64,000 bases of DNA from Mycolicibacterium komanii. Lineage in GTDB: Bacteria; Actinomycetota; Actinomycetes; Mycobacteriales; Mycobacteriaceae. Shown one piece after another: positions 19,025-27,404 of the stretch. Under the pieces are notes generated by a model that had not been told where the DNA came from, searched no databases, and was given only the letters and a program-made list of their open reading frames with translations. The position numbers and the translations under genes were made by a program. Location: positions 310,001-374,000 of the forward strand of contig NZ_CVTA01000011.1 in assembly GCF_001050035.1 (NCBI RefSeq), given 5' to 3'. The number at the start of each line of letters is the position of its first letter. Positions within the stretch are counted from its first letter, which is position 1.

Positions 19025-19845
19025 GATTGTTCCTTCGCCCAGCGGACGAGTCGATGCGTGCCGCGGTGGAACAACTGGTCAGCCAGTGCGCCGACGACAC
19101 CGAGCGCGATCAGGCAGGCGAAGAGCCGGTCCGGCTGGCTGAACAGTCGCGCCTGGTCGAGGCGAAAGCCGAGACCTTCGGTCACGCCGGCCTGTTCGGA
19201 GGCGACGATGAGGATCAGCGACATCGCGATGCCCTGCCGAAGGCCGGTGAGGATGAACGGCAATGCGGCGGGCAGGACCACCGAGGTGAAGACCTGGTGT
19301 CGCGGTGCCCCGAGGCACGCCGCGACGCGGAGGTAGTCGTCGCGGGTCGAGGAGATCCCGGCGTGGGTGTTCACCCAGACGGGAAAAAACACGCCGAGGG
19401 TGGTGATGAACAGTTTTGATTCCTCGCCGATGCCGAACCACAGGATGGCCAGGGGCACGAGGGCGATGGCCGGAATGGGCCGGATGACCTGGATGGTGGG
19501 TTCGAGGAGCACGCGCGCCACGCGGCTGCGGCCAGTCAGGCTGCCCGCGACGATGGCCAGCGTGGAGCCGAGGAGGAAGCCGCTGAGTGCGCGGCGGAAG
19601 CTGGCCAGGGCGTCGTCGACGAGCGTGCCCTGCGCATACATGTCGCCGGTGGCGTTGACGACGTCAACGGGGGAGGGCAGCAGTGACGGCGAGAAGATCT
19701 GCAGTCGGGCGAGCAGCGCCCAGAGGGCGACGACGCCGAGAAGGCTGAGTCCCGCGAGGAACCCGAATATGTAGCTTCGCGTCGGTCGAGGAACGCCGGC
19801 GGTTCTCGGCGCTCGTGAGGTGCGAAGTGTCGGCGTTGCCGCCAT
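19021..19845 (-). CDS. ABC transporter permease (SsuC/TauC-like)
   Basis: 274 residues with about six TM helices. The EAA-loop region with a conserved Gly is visible around YLRVAACLGAPRHQVFTSVV, the contact site for the ATPase. A 30-residue cytoplasmic N-terminus precedes the first helix (YIFGFLAGLSLLGVVALWAL). It is the first gene of the operon. About 220 bp upstream to yajQ is non-coding and includes a 13-nt palindrome that could be an operator. Confidence 0.92.
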   Translation of the reverse strand: MAATPTLRTSRAPRTAGVPRPTRSYIFGFLAGLSLLGVVALWALLARLQIFSPSLLPSPVDVVNATGDMYAQGTLVDDALASFRRALSGFLLGSTLAIVAGSLTGRSRVARVLLEPTIQVIRPIPAIALVPLAILWFGIGEESKLFITTLGVFFPVWVNTHAGISSTRDDYLRVAACLGAPRHQVFTSVVLPAALPFILTGLRQGIAMSLILIVASEQAGVTEGLGFRLDQARLFSQPDRLFACLIALGVVGALADQLFHRGTHRLVRWAKEQS

Positions 19846-20029
19846 CGCGCCATCCCTTCGAGCCGGTGACCTGGATGGCCGTACCGTAAAGGGAAATCAA
19901 GGCCACGGTGCGGGCGCGAATGCTGGGTCCGGGTAGCCCCGCGTCAATGCGCCAGGGGCGGCTGTGCCCGACCTGCATGAAAGCGCGCACGTCGCGGCAT
20001 TGCGCCACCGCCCGGCGTCACCAAGAGTT

Positions 20030-20042
20030 TCAATCAGATTGA
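20030..20042. promoter_or_regulatory. 13-nt palindrome upstream of the ABC operon
   Basis: TCAATCAGATTGA is a perfect 6-1-6 inverted repeat, about 185 bp upstream of the permease start and 24 bp after the yajQ stop. It may be a regulator site for the ABC/asparaginase operon. There is no direct evidence beyond symmetry and place. Confidence 0.3.
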
Positions 20043-20065
20043 TCGCGAGGCGGGCCTCAAAGCGC

Positions 20066-20557
20066 TCAGCGGTAGTTGACGAACTGCAGCGCGACGTCGA
20101 GGTCGGCGCCCTTGAGCAGCGCGATCACGGCCTGCAGGTCGTCGCGCTTCTTCGAGCTGACGCGGATCTCGTCGCCCTGGATCTGCGCCTTGACGCCCTT
20201 GGGGCCCTCGTCGCGGATGATCTTGGTGATTTTCTTGGCCTGCTCGCTGGTGATGCCCTGCTTGATCTCGCCGCTGACCTTATAGGTCTTGCCGGACGCC
20301 TGCGGGTCCCCGGCGTCGAACGCCTTCATCGAGATGTCGCGGCGGACCAGTTTCTCCTTGAAGACGTCGACGGCGGCCTTGACACGCTCCTCGGTCGAGC
20401 TGGTGATGACGACCGTCTCCTCGCCCTGCCACTCGATGGATGTATCGGTGCCGCGGAAGTCGTAGCGGGTGGCCAGCTCCTTGGCGGCCTGGTTCAGAGC
20501 GTTGTCCACCTCCTGGCGGTCGACCTTGCTCACGACGTCGAACGATGAATCCGCCAT
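20066..20557 (-). CDS. YajQ family nucleotide-binding protein
   Basis: 163 residues, full length for the YajQ/DUF520 family. Its start [20 protein letters not shown] and end [16 protein letters not shown] are family hallmarks, and the body has two ferredoxin-like repeats. Family members bind nucleotides; in Xanthomonas a YajQ protein binds cyclic di-GMP. Here the role is unknown. It corresponds to Rv0566c. tRNA-Tyr lies upstream on the opposite strand. Confidence 0.93.
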   Translation of the reverse strand: MADSSFDVVSKVDRQEVDNALNQAAKELATRYDFRGTDTSIEWQGEETVVITSSTEERVKAAVDVFKEKLVRRDISMKAFDAGDPQASGKTYKVSGEIKQGITSEQAKKITKIIRDEGPKGVKAQIQGDEIRVSSKKRDDLQAVIALLKGADLDVALQFVNYR

Positions 20558-20662
20558 TGGATCCGTCCTCCCTGATGGTCTGGTGCCGTTTTCGTCTTAG
20601 GCCCATCCTCGTTGTACCCTGCAAGTCGCACCAAACCGGGTCGCCCGGCGGTGCAGCACCCA

Positions 20663-20748
20663 GGCAGGTTGCCCGAGCGGCCAATGGGAGCGGACTGTAA
20701 ATCCGTCGGCTTACGCCTACGCAGGTTCGAATCCTGCACCTGCCACCA
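20663..20748 (+). tRNA. tRNA-Tyr (GTA anticodon)
   Basis: 86-nt class II tRNA. The acceptor stem GGCAGGT pairs with ACCTGCC, the anticodon loop CTGTAAA contains GTA, there is a long variable arm, the T-arm is GCAGG-TTCGAAT-CCTGC, and CCA is encoded. The long variable arm is typical of bacterial tRNA-Tyr. Confidence 0.97.
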
Positions 20749-20852
20749 TGCTCCGAGGCGGCTGCATTCACATTCAGGATGCGGACCGTCCGCAAGTGCC
20801 GCAGCGGCTATCCACCGGCGCGAGCGCGTGTCAGCAAATAATAGTCGGCAAG

Positions 20853-20873
20853 CATAGGGAAATCCCTGATTCC
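20853..20873 (-). repeat. copy 1 of a dispersed 21-nt element
   Basis: On the minus strand this reads from GGAATCAGGG to TTTCCCTATG, identical over 21 nt to 58434-58454. It contains the palindrome AGGGA-TT-TCCCT. It lies 105 bp downstream of tRNA-Tyr. Function unknown. Confidence 0.6.
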
Positions 20874-20904
20874 AACGACGTCGCCCTCAGCTAACTTCGA
20901 ATGA

Positions 20905-20933
20905 GTGGGGCACGGGCGGGGGCTGTGCCCCAC
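20905..20933. terminator. strong GC hairpin downstream of tRNA-Tyr
   Basis: GTGGGGCAC (20905-20913) pairs perfectly with GTGCCCCAC (20925-20933) over an 11-nt loop; ATGAG/CTCAT extends the stem with one bulge. No U-tract follows. It could end the tRNA-Tyr transcript, or be a structural element of a minus-strand transcript, where its loop would be C-rich. Confidence 0.4.
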
Positions 20934-20998
20934 CTCATCGATCATCGATTTTCTGCGGGCTTAGAGGCCTAGCCGTGGGGGACTGCGAAAGGATGTGC

Positions 20999-21439
20999 AT
21001 GGCGCACAAGGGGTGGATTGTGGCGGTCGCATTAGGTGCGATCTTGTCAGGGTGTTCGAGCACGCCGGCGCCGCCGGCGGAGACCGTCACCGTGACAACG
21101 GAACGACCAGTCGCGGCCGCACCGGCGCCGGCGATCACCACGCCGAGCGCACCTGCGCCTGTGTCGCCGGGTGTACCAGCTAATACAGCGAGTCAATCGT
21201 GGACCATGCCGAACCTGATCGGCAGCAATCTTCAGGATGCCCAGGATGCTATCCAGGCTCTGACCAACAACGAGGTCTTCTTCTCGGGATCTACCGACCT
21301 GACCGGCCAGGGCCGCAACCAGATCATGGACGCGAACTGGCAGGTGTGCACTTCGACACCGCCGCCCGGGGCCACCTTCACGAAAGAGACCATGATCGAT
21401 TTCGGTGTGGTGCGGATCGGCAGCGAGGATTGCCCGTGA
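20999..21439 (+). CDS. PASTA-like lipoprotein
   Basis: 146 residues from an ATG at 20999, which has GAAAGG 6 nt upstream; an ATG at 20993 overlaps that site. The signal sequence ends at a lipobox (GAILSGC). A Thr/Pro/Ala linker of about 45 residues follows, then a PASTA-like domain (MPNLIGSNLQDAQDAIQAL ... VCTSTPPPGA). PASTA domains bind peptidoglycan fragments or mediate cell-wall contacts, so it is probably a wall-facing lipoprotein. It lies in the accessory patch right of tRNA-Tyr. Base composition looks less GC-rich than in neighbours. Confidence 0.75.
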   Translation: MAHKGWIVAVALGAILSGCSSTPAPPAETVTVTTERPVAAAPAPAITTPSAPAPVSPGVPANTASQSWTMPNLIGSNLQDAQDAIQALTNNEVFFSGSTDLTGQGRNQIMDANWQVCTSTPPPGATFTKETMIDFGVVRIGSEDCP

Positions 21440-21480
21440 GAACGGCTGTCCACGCTAGTCAAAAGGCCCGCGCGTAGGCG

Positions 21481-22284
21481 ATGAGCAACAAGAGTTCGGA
21501 CGACGTCGCCAAAGGTGTTGGCGCTCTGATCTTTTTCGTCTTCGTGCTGATCGCACTGATCCCGAAAGAGGTCTGGATCGCGCTCGGCGTGGTCGTCGGG
21601 GGTGCAGCCCTTGTCGGATTGATCTGTTGGGCGATAGTCGCGAACGACAGGCGCCTCGCTGCGAAGGAGAAGCGGGAACGGGAGGAGCGGGTAGCCCGTG
21701 AGGCCGCCGCGAAACGGGAACGCGAGGAGAGGCTCCGCAGGGAAAAGCAGCAGCGCATCAAGTCCATGGGAGCGGAGAATGCCGCGCTCGTCGAATCTGC
21801 TCTGGCCGCTGTGAAACAGGTGCATGCATCAGAGGCCGCCCGCACGGGATGGCTCGGCGATGTCGACTTCACCGCGGACATCCAACAGATAACTGACAAT
21901 TTCCAGAAGGCACACGCGCTACGCAAGGTCGCGGAGAAGCTCTCCGCGTTGGACAAGCCCACCGCCGACGATCGCCGAATCCTCGCGGAGGCTAAGACGA
22001 CTATCGCCGGCCTGGAACTGGCTGCGGTCGAACGCGTCGAGCTGATCCAGAGGTGCGCGACCGAGGCGCGCCTCATCGACAAGTCGCTACGCGACGAACG
22101 GAAAGACGCGCGGACGGCGGAACAACGCGCGGAACTCCATGCGAAGTTGAGCGGTCTGCTCTACGGGATCGAGGCAACGCCGGACACCTCCGCCTCGGAC
22201 TCGGCGGCGGATGCGGTGATGGCGCGAGTCCAGGCCTTCCGCGATATCAAGAATCAAATTCAGCTCGCCCGCGATTCCTGCTGA
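21481..22284 (+). CDS. membrane-anchored coiled-coil protein
   Basis: 267 residues. Two TM helices at the N-terminus (ALIFFVFVLIALI and WIALGVVVGGAALVGLICWAI) precede about 60 residues of highly charged helix rich in Glu, Arg and Lys (REREERVAREAAAKREREER). A second helical region reaches to the end. I recognise no family. It lies 41 bp after the PASTA lipoprotein in the same direction, so the two may form a unit. A and T are more frequent than in the surrounding genes, consistent with accessory DNA next to a tRNA. Confidence 0.7.
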   Translation: MSNKSSDDVAKGVGALIFFVFVLIALIPKEVWIALGVVVGGAALVGLICWAIVANDRRLAAKEKREREERVAREAAAKREREERLRREKQQRIKSMGAENAALVESALAAVKQVHASEAARTGWLGDVDFTADIQQITDNFQKAHALRKVAEKLSALDKPTADDRRILAEAKTTIAGLELAAVERVELIQRCATEARLIDKSLRDERKDARTAEQRAELHAKLSGLLYGIEATPDTSASDSAADAVMARVQAFRDIKNQIQLARDSC

Positions 22285-22580
22285 GTACCGGCGACTTACC
22301 GGCTGAACGACTACGTCAAGGGGGACTTGCCGCCGGTGTGGTCGCGAAAGACGTAGCTGCGAACGGGGATTCGCGGCTAACGTGTCCGGCTCACAGTGCG
22401 TCGGCGGGAAAGACCTCGTCGGCCAGCGTGAGCCAATCGATGCTGCCCGCCTCGGTCGTCTCGTCGACGGTCGAGACCTTGGTCGTGACGGTTCTGGTCA
22501 TGGCATCGATCGTCGCGCCCGACGGGCGCCCCGCGGAATCGCCGCGGGGCCAGACTTCACGCGCGCGAGGTCAGCATTTC
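22285..22580 (-). other. gene-free stretch with a possible 59-codon remnant
   Basis: On the minus strand a frame is open from just below a TGA at 22571-22573 to a stop at 22391-22393. It encodes a plausible protein tail ending SIDWLTLADEVFPADAL. It has no good start; the only ATG (22501) would leave 36 residues. It looks like the 3' end of a lost gene. The segment also holds a perfect hairpin, CCCCGCGG/CCGCGGGG, near 22534-22554. In 22285-22390 I see nothing. Confidence 0.3.
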
Positions 22581-23177
22581 CTATCCGCCAGGTAAGCCCG
22601 GCGGCCGCGTGATGGCGCGGCTGACCACCTCGGCCACCTCCTCGTCGGTCAGCGCGCTGTCCTCGATCAGCGTGTGCGACAGGACGGTCCGGACGACGAC
22701 TTCGGCAGCGGCGACCGGAGTCAGGACGAGCTGGTCGGAGTCCGGAATTGCCTGCGCGACCATCGCCGCCACCGTCCGCACCAGGTTTAATCGATCGTTG
22801 CCGACGGGCATGCCCGCATCGAGCAGCCAGTGAGGTTCGTGGTCGCGGATGTAGACGAACGCCCGATGATTGCGCAGGTACCGCAGCGTGGTCGTGACGA
22901 CAGCGGCCGTCTGCGCGCTGGGGTCGGCTTCGGGATCGAAGGCCGCGAGCGTCGCCGCGATCATGGCCCCGATCTCCTGCTCGGCGATCGCGCCCAGCAG
23001 CCCATCCTTGTCGCCGAATTCGCGGTAGGCCGTGGCGCGCGAGACGCCGGCACGTTCCGCGACCTGGCTCAGGGTCAGCCGATCCAGGCCGCTTTCGCTG
23101 ATCAACTCCAGTGCGGCCTGCACCAGCTGTGACGACGAACGAGTCCTGGCCACCGACTCTTTGTACCCCAGCACCAT
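22581..23177 (-). CDS. TetR-family transcriptional regulator
   Basis: 198 residues from the ATG at 23177 (a TTG at 23192 is an alternative). The N-terminal helix-turn-helix reads LSQVAERAGVSRATAYREFGDKDGLLGAI, typical TetR. The C-terminal ligand domain is unremarkable. Divergent from the carotenoid oxygenase gene, with a perfect 9-bp palindrome between the two starts. It most likely represses that gene and itself. Confidence 0.9.
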   Translation of the reverse strand: MVLGYKESVARTRSSSQLVQAALELISESGLDRLTLSQVAERAGVSRATAYREFGDKDGLLGAIAEQEIGAMIAATLAAFDPEADPSAQTAAVVTTTLRYLRNHRAFVYIRDHEPHWLLDAGMPVGNDRLNLVRTVAAMVAQAIPDSDQLVLTPVAAAEVVVRTVLSHTLIEDSALTDEEVAEVVSRAITRPPGLPGG

Positions 23178-23193
23178 TGCGCCCGGACCCAAA

Positions 23194-23221
23194 CTGAGAC
23201 TAGATTGCTGATTAGTCTCAG
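23194..23221. promoter_or_regulatory. probable TetR operator
   Basis: CTGAGACTA (23194-23202) and TAGTCTCAG (23213-23221) form a perfect 9-bp inverted repeat with a 10-bp spacer. It lies between the TetR gene and the carotenoid oxygenase gene, 15 bp before the latter's GTG. TetR operators usually have this size and location. Confidence 0.65.
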
Positions 23222-23235
23222 CAGAGGAGCGCCCG

Positions 23236-24753
23236 GTGACCCAAACGCCGATGCAGACCAGCGCGTCGACAGGCGGGCCCGACCTCCCCGAACTCCACCG
23301 CTATCTCGGGACCCTCCGGGTCAGCGAGCGGGACCAGCTGATGGCCCAACTCAGGACGCTCAGCGATGCCGACCTCCGCAGCCTCGGCGTCAGCGAGCCA
23401 CAGCTGACCGAATACGAGTACCGGGTCGACGACACCGACGGGACCATTCCGGCCGAGCTCGACGGAACCCTGTACCGCAACGGCCCCGGCCGGTGGCAGG
23501 ACCACAGCGGTCGGCCTCTTCATCATCTCTTCGACGGCGACGGCATGCTTTCGGCCTTCACCATTGCCAACGGCTCGGTCCACTACAAGAACAAATACGT
23601 GCGGACCAATCACTATCTCGGCAAGACCGGGCTCAATCACATGGGCACCGCCGCGCCCGGCGGCATCAAGTCCAACATCGGTCGTCTTCCGCCGAATCTG
23701 GCGAACACCAACGTCATTCAGCATGCCGGTCGGCTGTATGCGCTGTGGGAAGGCGGACCGCCGCACGAAATCGACCCCGAGACACTGGAAACGATAGGTG
23801 TCCGCCGGTTCGGCGGTGAGTTGCGCTGGGTGGGCTCATATTCGGCGCATCCGAGTTTTTGCCCACGTACCCGCGAGATGTTCAACTTCGGCGTCGAGTT
23901 CATCCCGCGGCCGCACCTGCGGATCTATCGCACCGATCCCACGGGCCGGCTGAAGCACTTCCGATCGGCCCGGCTGCCCTACGTCGCCATGGTGCACGAC
24001 TTCGCGCTGACGGAGAGCCATCTGGTGTTCGTGGTCTCGCCGATCATCCCGGCCGCGCTACCAGTGTTATTGGGGCTCAAGCCGATGGGCGACGCCATGC
24101 GGTACCGGCCCGAGCGTGGCAGCGTGTTCGTCCTGGTGCCGCGGGATGGTGGCAGAATTCGCACGATCGAGTACGACGCCGTCCTGATGTTCCACCTCAG
24201 CAACGCCTACGACGATGACGGCGACACCGTCATCGATGCGATCACCTACGACGACGGCCGACTCCTGCAACGGCTCAACCGATTCCACGTCGCTCCCCTC
24301 GACGACGCCCCCTCGACGTTCACGCGGTACCGCCTCACACGGTCGGGACGCGTCCTCGCCGAACCGCTCTCCGATCTTCCCTGCGAGTTCCCCCGCCACA
24401 ATGACGCCGTCGAGGGGCGCAAACACCGGTACGCCTACCTGAACACGCGTCAGCATCTCGTTTCGTTCTACGACTCGATAACCAGAATCGATCTGAGCGA
24501 CTCCTCCGCGTCGACATACACCACCCCCGAGGCCGGAAACAGCTTCTGCGAACCGGTATTCGCCGCAAAGCCCAACGCCACGGCAGAGGACGACGGCTGG
24601 GTGCTCTCCGTCGAATACCAGGCCCGCACGCACACGTCGCGGTTGGTGATCTTCGACGCCGCCGACCTCGCCGCCGGCCCGATCGCAGCCGCCAACCTGC
24701 GCCACCACCTCCCGCAGGGATTTCACGGCAACTTCGCCGCGCGCACCCGCTGA
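23236..24753 (+). CDS. carotenoid cleavage oxygenase
   Basis: 505-residue member of the carotenoid oxygenase family (CCD/RPE65 fold). The four iron-binding His are visible in the expected order: SAHPSF, MVHDFALT, LMFHLSNAYDD and GFHGNF at the C-terminus. DGTLYRNGPGRW and LFDGDGML near the N-terminus are also family hallmarks. These enzymes split carotenoid or stilbene double bonds with oxygen. GTG start at 23236 with GGAGCG 5 nt upstream. Probably controlled by the divergent TetR protein. Confidence 0.93.
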   Translation: MTQTPMQTSASTGGPDLPELHRYLGTLRVSERDQLMAQLRTLSDADLRSLGVSEPQLTEYEYRVDDTDGTIPAELDGTLYRNGPGRWQDHSGRPLHHLFDGDGMLSAFTIANGSVHYKNKYVRTNHYLGKTGLNHMGTAAPGGIKSNIGRLPPNLANTNVIQHAGRLYALWEGGPPHEIDPETLETIGVRRFGGELRWVGSYSAHPSFCPRTREMFNFGVEFIPRPHLRIYRTDPTGRLKHFRSARLPYVAMVHDFALTESHLVFVVSPIIPAALPVLLGLKPMGDAMRYRPERGSVFVLVPRDGGRIRTIEYDAVLMFHLSNAYDDDGDTVIDAITYDDGRLLQRLNRFHVAPLDDAPSTFTRYRLTRSGRVLAEPLSDLPCEFPRHNDAVEGRKHRYAYLNTRQHLVSFYDSITRIDLSDSSASTYTTPEAGNSFCEPVFAAKPNATAEDDGWVLSVEYQARTHTSRLVIFDAADLAAGPIAAANLRHHLPQGFHGNFAARTR

Positions 24754-24775
24754 AGCGCCGTCACCGGCCGCCGCA

Positions 24776-24822
24776 TGTGAATCCGACGACGTTTTCGGCC
24801 CGAATCCGTCGCCAGATTCACA
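24776..24822 (+). terminator. hairpin after the carotenoid oxygenase gene
   Basis: Outer arms TGTGAATC (24776-24783) and GATTCACA (24815-24822); inner arms CGACG (24784-24788) and CGTCG (24807-24811). It starts 23 bp after the stop and has no U-tract. Confidence 0.45.
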
Positions 24823-24916
24823 CACGACGCAGCGAGCAGACCCCGAATGTCCTTGACCCGTGCCCGAGCGAGGTCCACTGTTTTGCATAAGACCGATTCG
24901 CAGGGGAGGGCTGCTG

Positions 24917-25768
24917 ATGAGCATCGACGACGAGCCCGTCACCACACTGGAGGACCTGCGCGGCGATCTGGCGCGCCGCTACAAGTGGACACCGACCGGC
25001 GGCTCCGAGGTGGACCCGACGGTCGTCGACGCCGACATGGCGGCCCTCGACCGCGACGGATATCTCATCTGGGAGAACCTGCTCAGCGCCGACGAGTGCC
25101 GGCAGATCAAGGAGACGGTCGCACCGTGGCTCGCGCATACCGGGCGCAACGCGTTCGAGGGTCGGCACACGCAGCGCGTCTACAGCTTGCTGAGCCGGAC
25201 GCGGATCTGCGACCGGCTGGTCGACCATCCGCGGGTGCTGGCGGTTCTGGACCGGCTGCTGATGGACAACTATCTGTTGTCGGCGTTGCAGGCCATCAAC
25301 ATCCAGCCCGGTGAGACCGCGCAGATGGCCCACCACGACGACGGCTTCTATCCGATCCCGCGGCCGCGTGACCCGCTTGCCGCCGCGACGATCTGGGCGA
25401 TCGACGACTTCACCGCCGACAACGGCGCGACCGTGCTGTATCCCGGCAGCGACCGCTGGGGCAGGCGCCGCCCCGAACCGGACGATCCCGCGATGCCCGT
25501 CGTGATGCCCGCGGGCTCCTGCGTCTTCTTCGTCGGCACGCTCTGGCACGGCGGCGGCGCGAACGCCACCGACACCGACCGCCTCGCCGTCACCGCGCAG
25601 TACTGCCAGCCGTGGCTGCGGCCGATGGAGGCGTTCACGCTGTCGATATCCCGCGACACCGCGCGAGAGGTGTCCGACGACATCCGGCGAATGATCGGTT
25701 ACAGCATCCACCCGCCGTTCGTCGGCGCCGTCGACGGCCTGCACCCGCTGCGGCTGCTAGATACGTAA
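24917..25768 (+). CDS. phytanoyl-CoA dioxygenase (PhyH) family protein
   Basis: 283-residue Fe(II)/2-oxoglutarate oxygenase. HHDDGFYP supplies the HxD iron ligands and LWHGGGAN the distal His; the Arg for 2-oxoglutarate is likely RLAVTAQY. An early DRDGYLIWENLL is the typical PhyH start of the core. I chose the ATG at 24917 with GGGGAGGG upstream. The family hydroxylates phytanoyl-CoA, antibiotics and other small molecules; the substrate is unknown. It follows the carotenoid oxygenase in the same direction but after a hairpin, so probably has its own promoter. Confidence 0.88.
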   Translation: MSIDDEPVTTLEDLRGDLARRYKWTPTGGSEVDPTVVDADMAALDRDGYLIWENLLSADECRQIKETVAPWLAHTGRNAFEGRHTQRVYSLLSRTRICDRLVDHPRVLAVLDRLLMDNYLLSALQAINIQPGETAQMAHHDDGFYPIPRPRDPLAAATIWAIDDFTADNGATVLYPGSDRWGRRRPEPDDPAMPVVMPAGSCVFFVGTLWHGGGANATDTDRLAVTAQYCQPWLRPMEAFTLSISRDTAREVSDDIRRMIGYSIHPPFVGAVDGLHPLRLLDT

Positions 25769-25937
25769 CCCTAAGCACACCAGCATAATTCGATTATCCG
25801 ACCGGACGCGACACCCGTACGCTCGCCCGTCGTCCCCGACGAGAGCCCGGACACGTTTTTCCGGAACGTCAATTTCCGCGTTTTGGCGTGACTCGATCTG
25901 TACGTTCGTAGGACTGACTCCAGGCTGAAGGGTCGTC

Positions 25938-27404
25938 ATGACGGACGTTGTGCGAGACGCAGAAGGCGCAGACGACTTCTGTGAGGACTGTGGGTACGAG
26001 CCGGAACTCAAACGCTCCCTCGGCGCGTTTCAGGTGTTCGCGATCTCGTTCGCATTCATCTCCGTTGCCGTGGGTGTCTTCGCGACCTACGACGACGTGC
26101 TGCAGAACTCGGGGCCGGTCGGGATCTGGCTCTGGGTGATCGTGGCGATCGGGCAGACGCTGGTGGCGCTGGTGGTCGCGCAGTTCGCCGCCCGCATCCC
26201 GTTGAGCGGTTCGTCCTACCAGTGGGGTTCACGCCTGGCCAACCCGAAGGTGGGGTGGTGGTTCGGTTGGTTCAGCTTCTGCATCCTGGCCACCGGCGTG
26301 GTCGCGATCGACAACGCGCTCGCCAGCGAGGCCCTCATGCCGCTGCTGGGCATGGCCGAGGACGAAGGCACCGCGCGCGTGATCACGGTGGTGCTGTTGA
26401 TCATTCAGGCGGTGATCGCCATCGCCTCGACGCGGCTGGTCGCGTTGATCAACTCCGGCGCGGTCGGACTCGAACTGACACTCGTCGTGGTGTTGACCAT
26501 CGCGCTTTTCGTCGCGGTCGCGATCACCGGTAAGGGGTCGGTGGACAATCTCTTCTCACAGGGGATCGTCGAAGACGCTCCCAACTACTTCGCGATCGGT
26601 GGCGGGCTGATGCTCGCGACGGTGCTCGGCATGACGACGCTCGTCGGTTTTGAGGCGGCAGCGAACCTCGCGGAGGAGGCCAAGGATCCGTTCCGCAACG
26701 TGCCGCGCGCGGTCATCGGCTCGGTGGTCGCGGCATCGGTGCTCGGGCTGATGTTTCTCGTGGCGATCACCGTCGCGATCGACGATATGGCGCGGATCAG
26801 CGCAAGCGACTCGCCGGTGGTGCTGATCATGCGCGACCAACTCGGTCCGGTCATGGAGCGGGCCCTGCTGGTCGCCATCGTCTTCGCGTTCTTCGGCGCC
26901 GGCGTGGTGACCCTGACGACCGGCTCGCGAATCATCTACGCGATGGCGCGCGACTCGCGGTTTCCCGCTCACGCGTTGATGCGCCGGGTCGACCCCCGCA
27001 CGCAGACCCCGATTCCGGCGACGCTCCTCATCGTCGTGTTGGGGATCGTACTGATGCTCGTGATGCCCGGTGATGCGCTGCTGAAGCTGATCACCACCGG
27101 AACGATCCTCGGACCACTCCTCTACGGCGGGATCATCGTCCTGTACCTGTCGGTGCGTCGACGACTGGACCGAGTGGAGGGCGCATTCGATCTCGGTCGC
27201 TTTGAAATGCCCGTCGCGATCTGCGCGCTGATCTGGTCCGTCGTCGCGGTGTTCATCATCATGACGCCCCAGTCGGCGCGGATTCCGGCGGTGCTCGTCG
27301 GCGGATTGTTCGTCCTCGGCGGGCTGTACTTCTTCAAGCTGCGGATCTTCAACCGCGACGTGCTCGAAACCGAACCCGGAGAGCTCAATGTCTTCAAGCA
27401 CTGA
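25938..27404 (+). CDS. APC-family amino-acid permease
   Basis: 488 residues with about 12 TM helices. The N-terminus ELKRSLGAFQVFAISFAFIS and later GFEAAANLAEEAKDPFRNVP are typical of the amino acid/polyamine/choline superfamily (GABA-permease-like subgroup). An N-terminal CEDCGYEPE motif is unusual. It overlaps the flavin oxidase gene by 17 bp, so both are translated from one message and the oxidase probably acts on the imported amine or amino acid. Confidence 0.9.
   Translation: MTDVVRDAEGADDFCEDCGYEPELKRSLGAFQVFAISFAFISVAVGVFATYDDVLQNSGPVGIWLWVIVAIGQTLVALVVAQFAARIPLSGSSYQWGSRLANPKVGWWFGWFSFCILATGVVAIDNALASEALMPLLGMAEDEGTARVITVVLLIIQAVIAIASTRLVALINSGAVGLELTLVVVLTIALFVAVAITGKGSVDNLFSQGIVEDAPNYFAIGGGLMLATVLGMTTLVGFEAAANLAEEAKDPFRNVPRAVIGSVVAASVLGLMFLVAITVAIDDMARISASDSPVVLIMRDQLGPVMERALLVAIVFAFFGAGVVTLTTGSRIIYAMARDSRFPAHALMRRVDPRTQTPIPATLLIVVLGIVLMLVMPGDALLKLITTGTILGPLLYGGIIVLYLSVRRRLDRVEGAFDLGRFEMPVAICALIWSVVAVFIIMTPQSARIPAVLVGGLFVLGGLYFFKLRIFNRDVLETEPGELNVFKH

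Noticed and set aside
19850..20060. Riboswitch in the leader of the ABC operon
   Set aside because: I could not match a known aptamer core; only a short palindrome stands out.
20905..20933. Minus-strand 6C-type small RNA
   Set aside because: Only one C-rich hairpin loop is seen, not the two needed, and the position does not match what I remember for 6C RNA.
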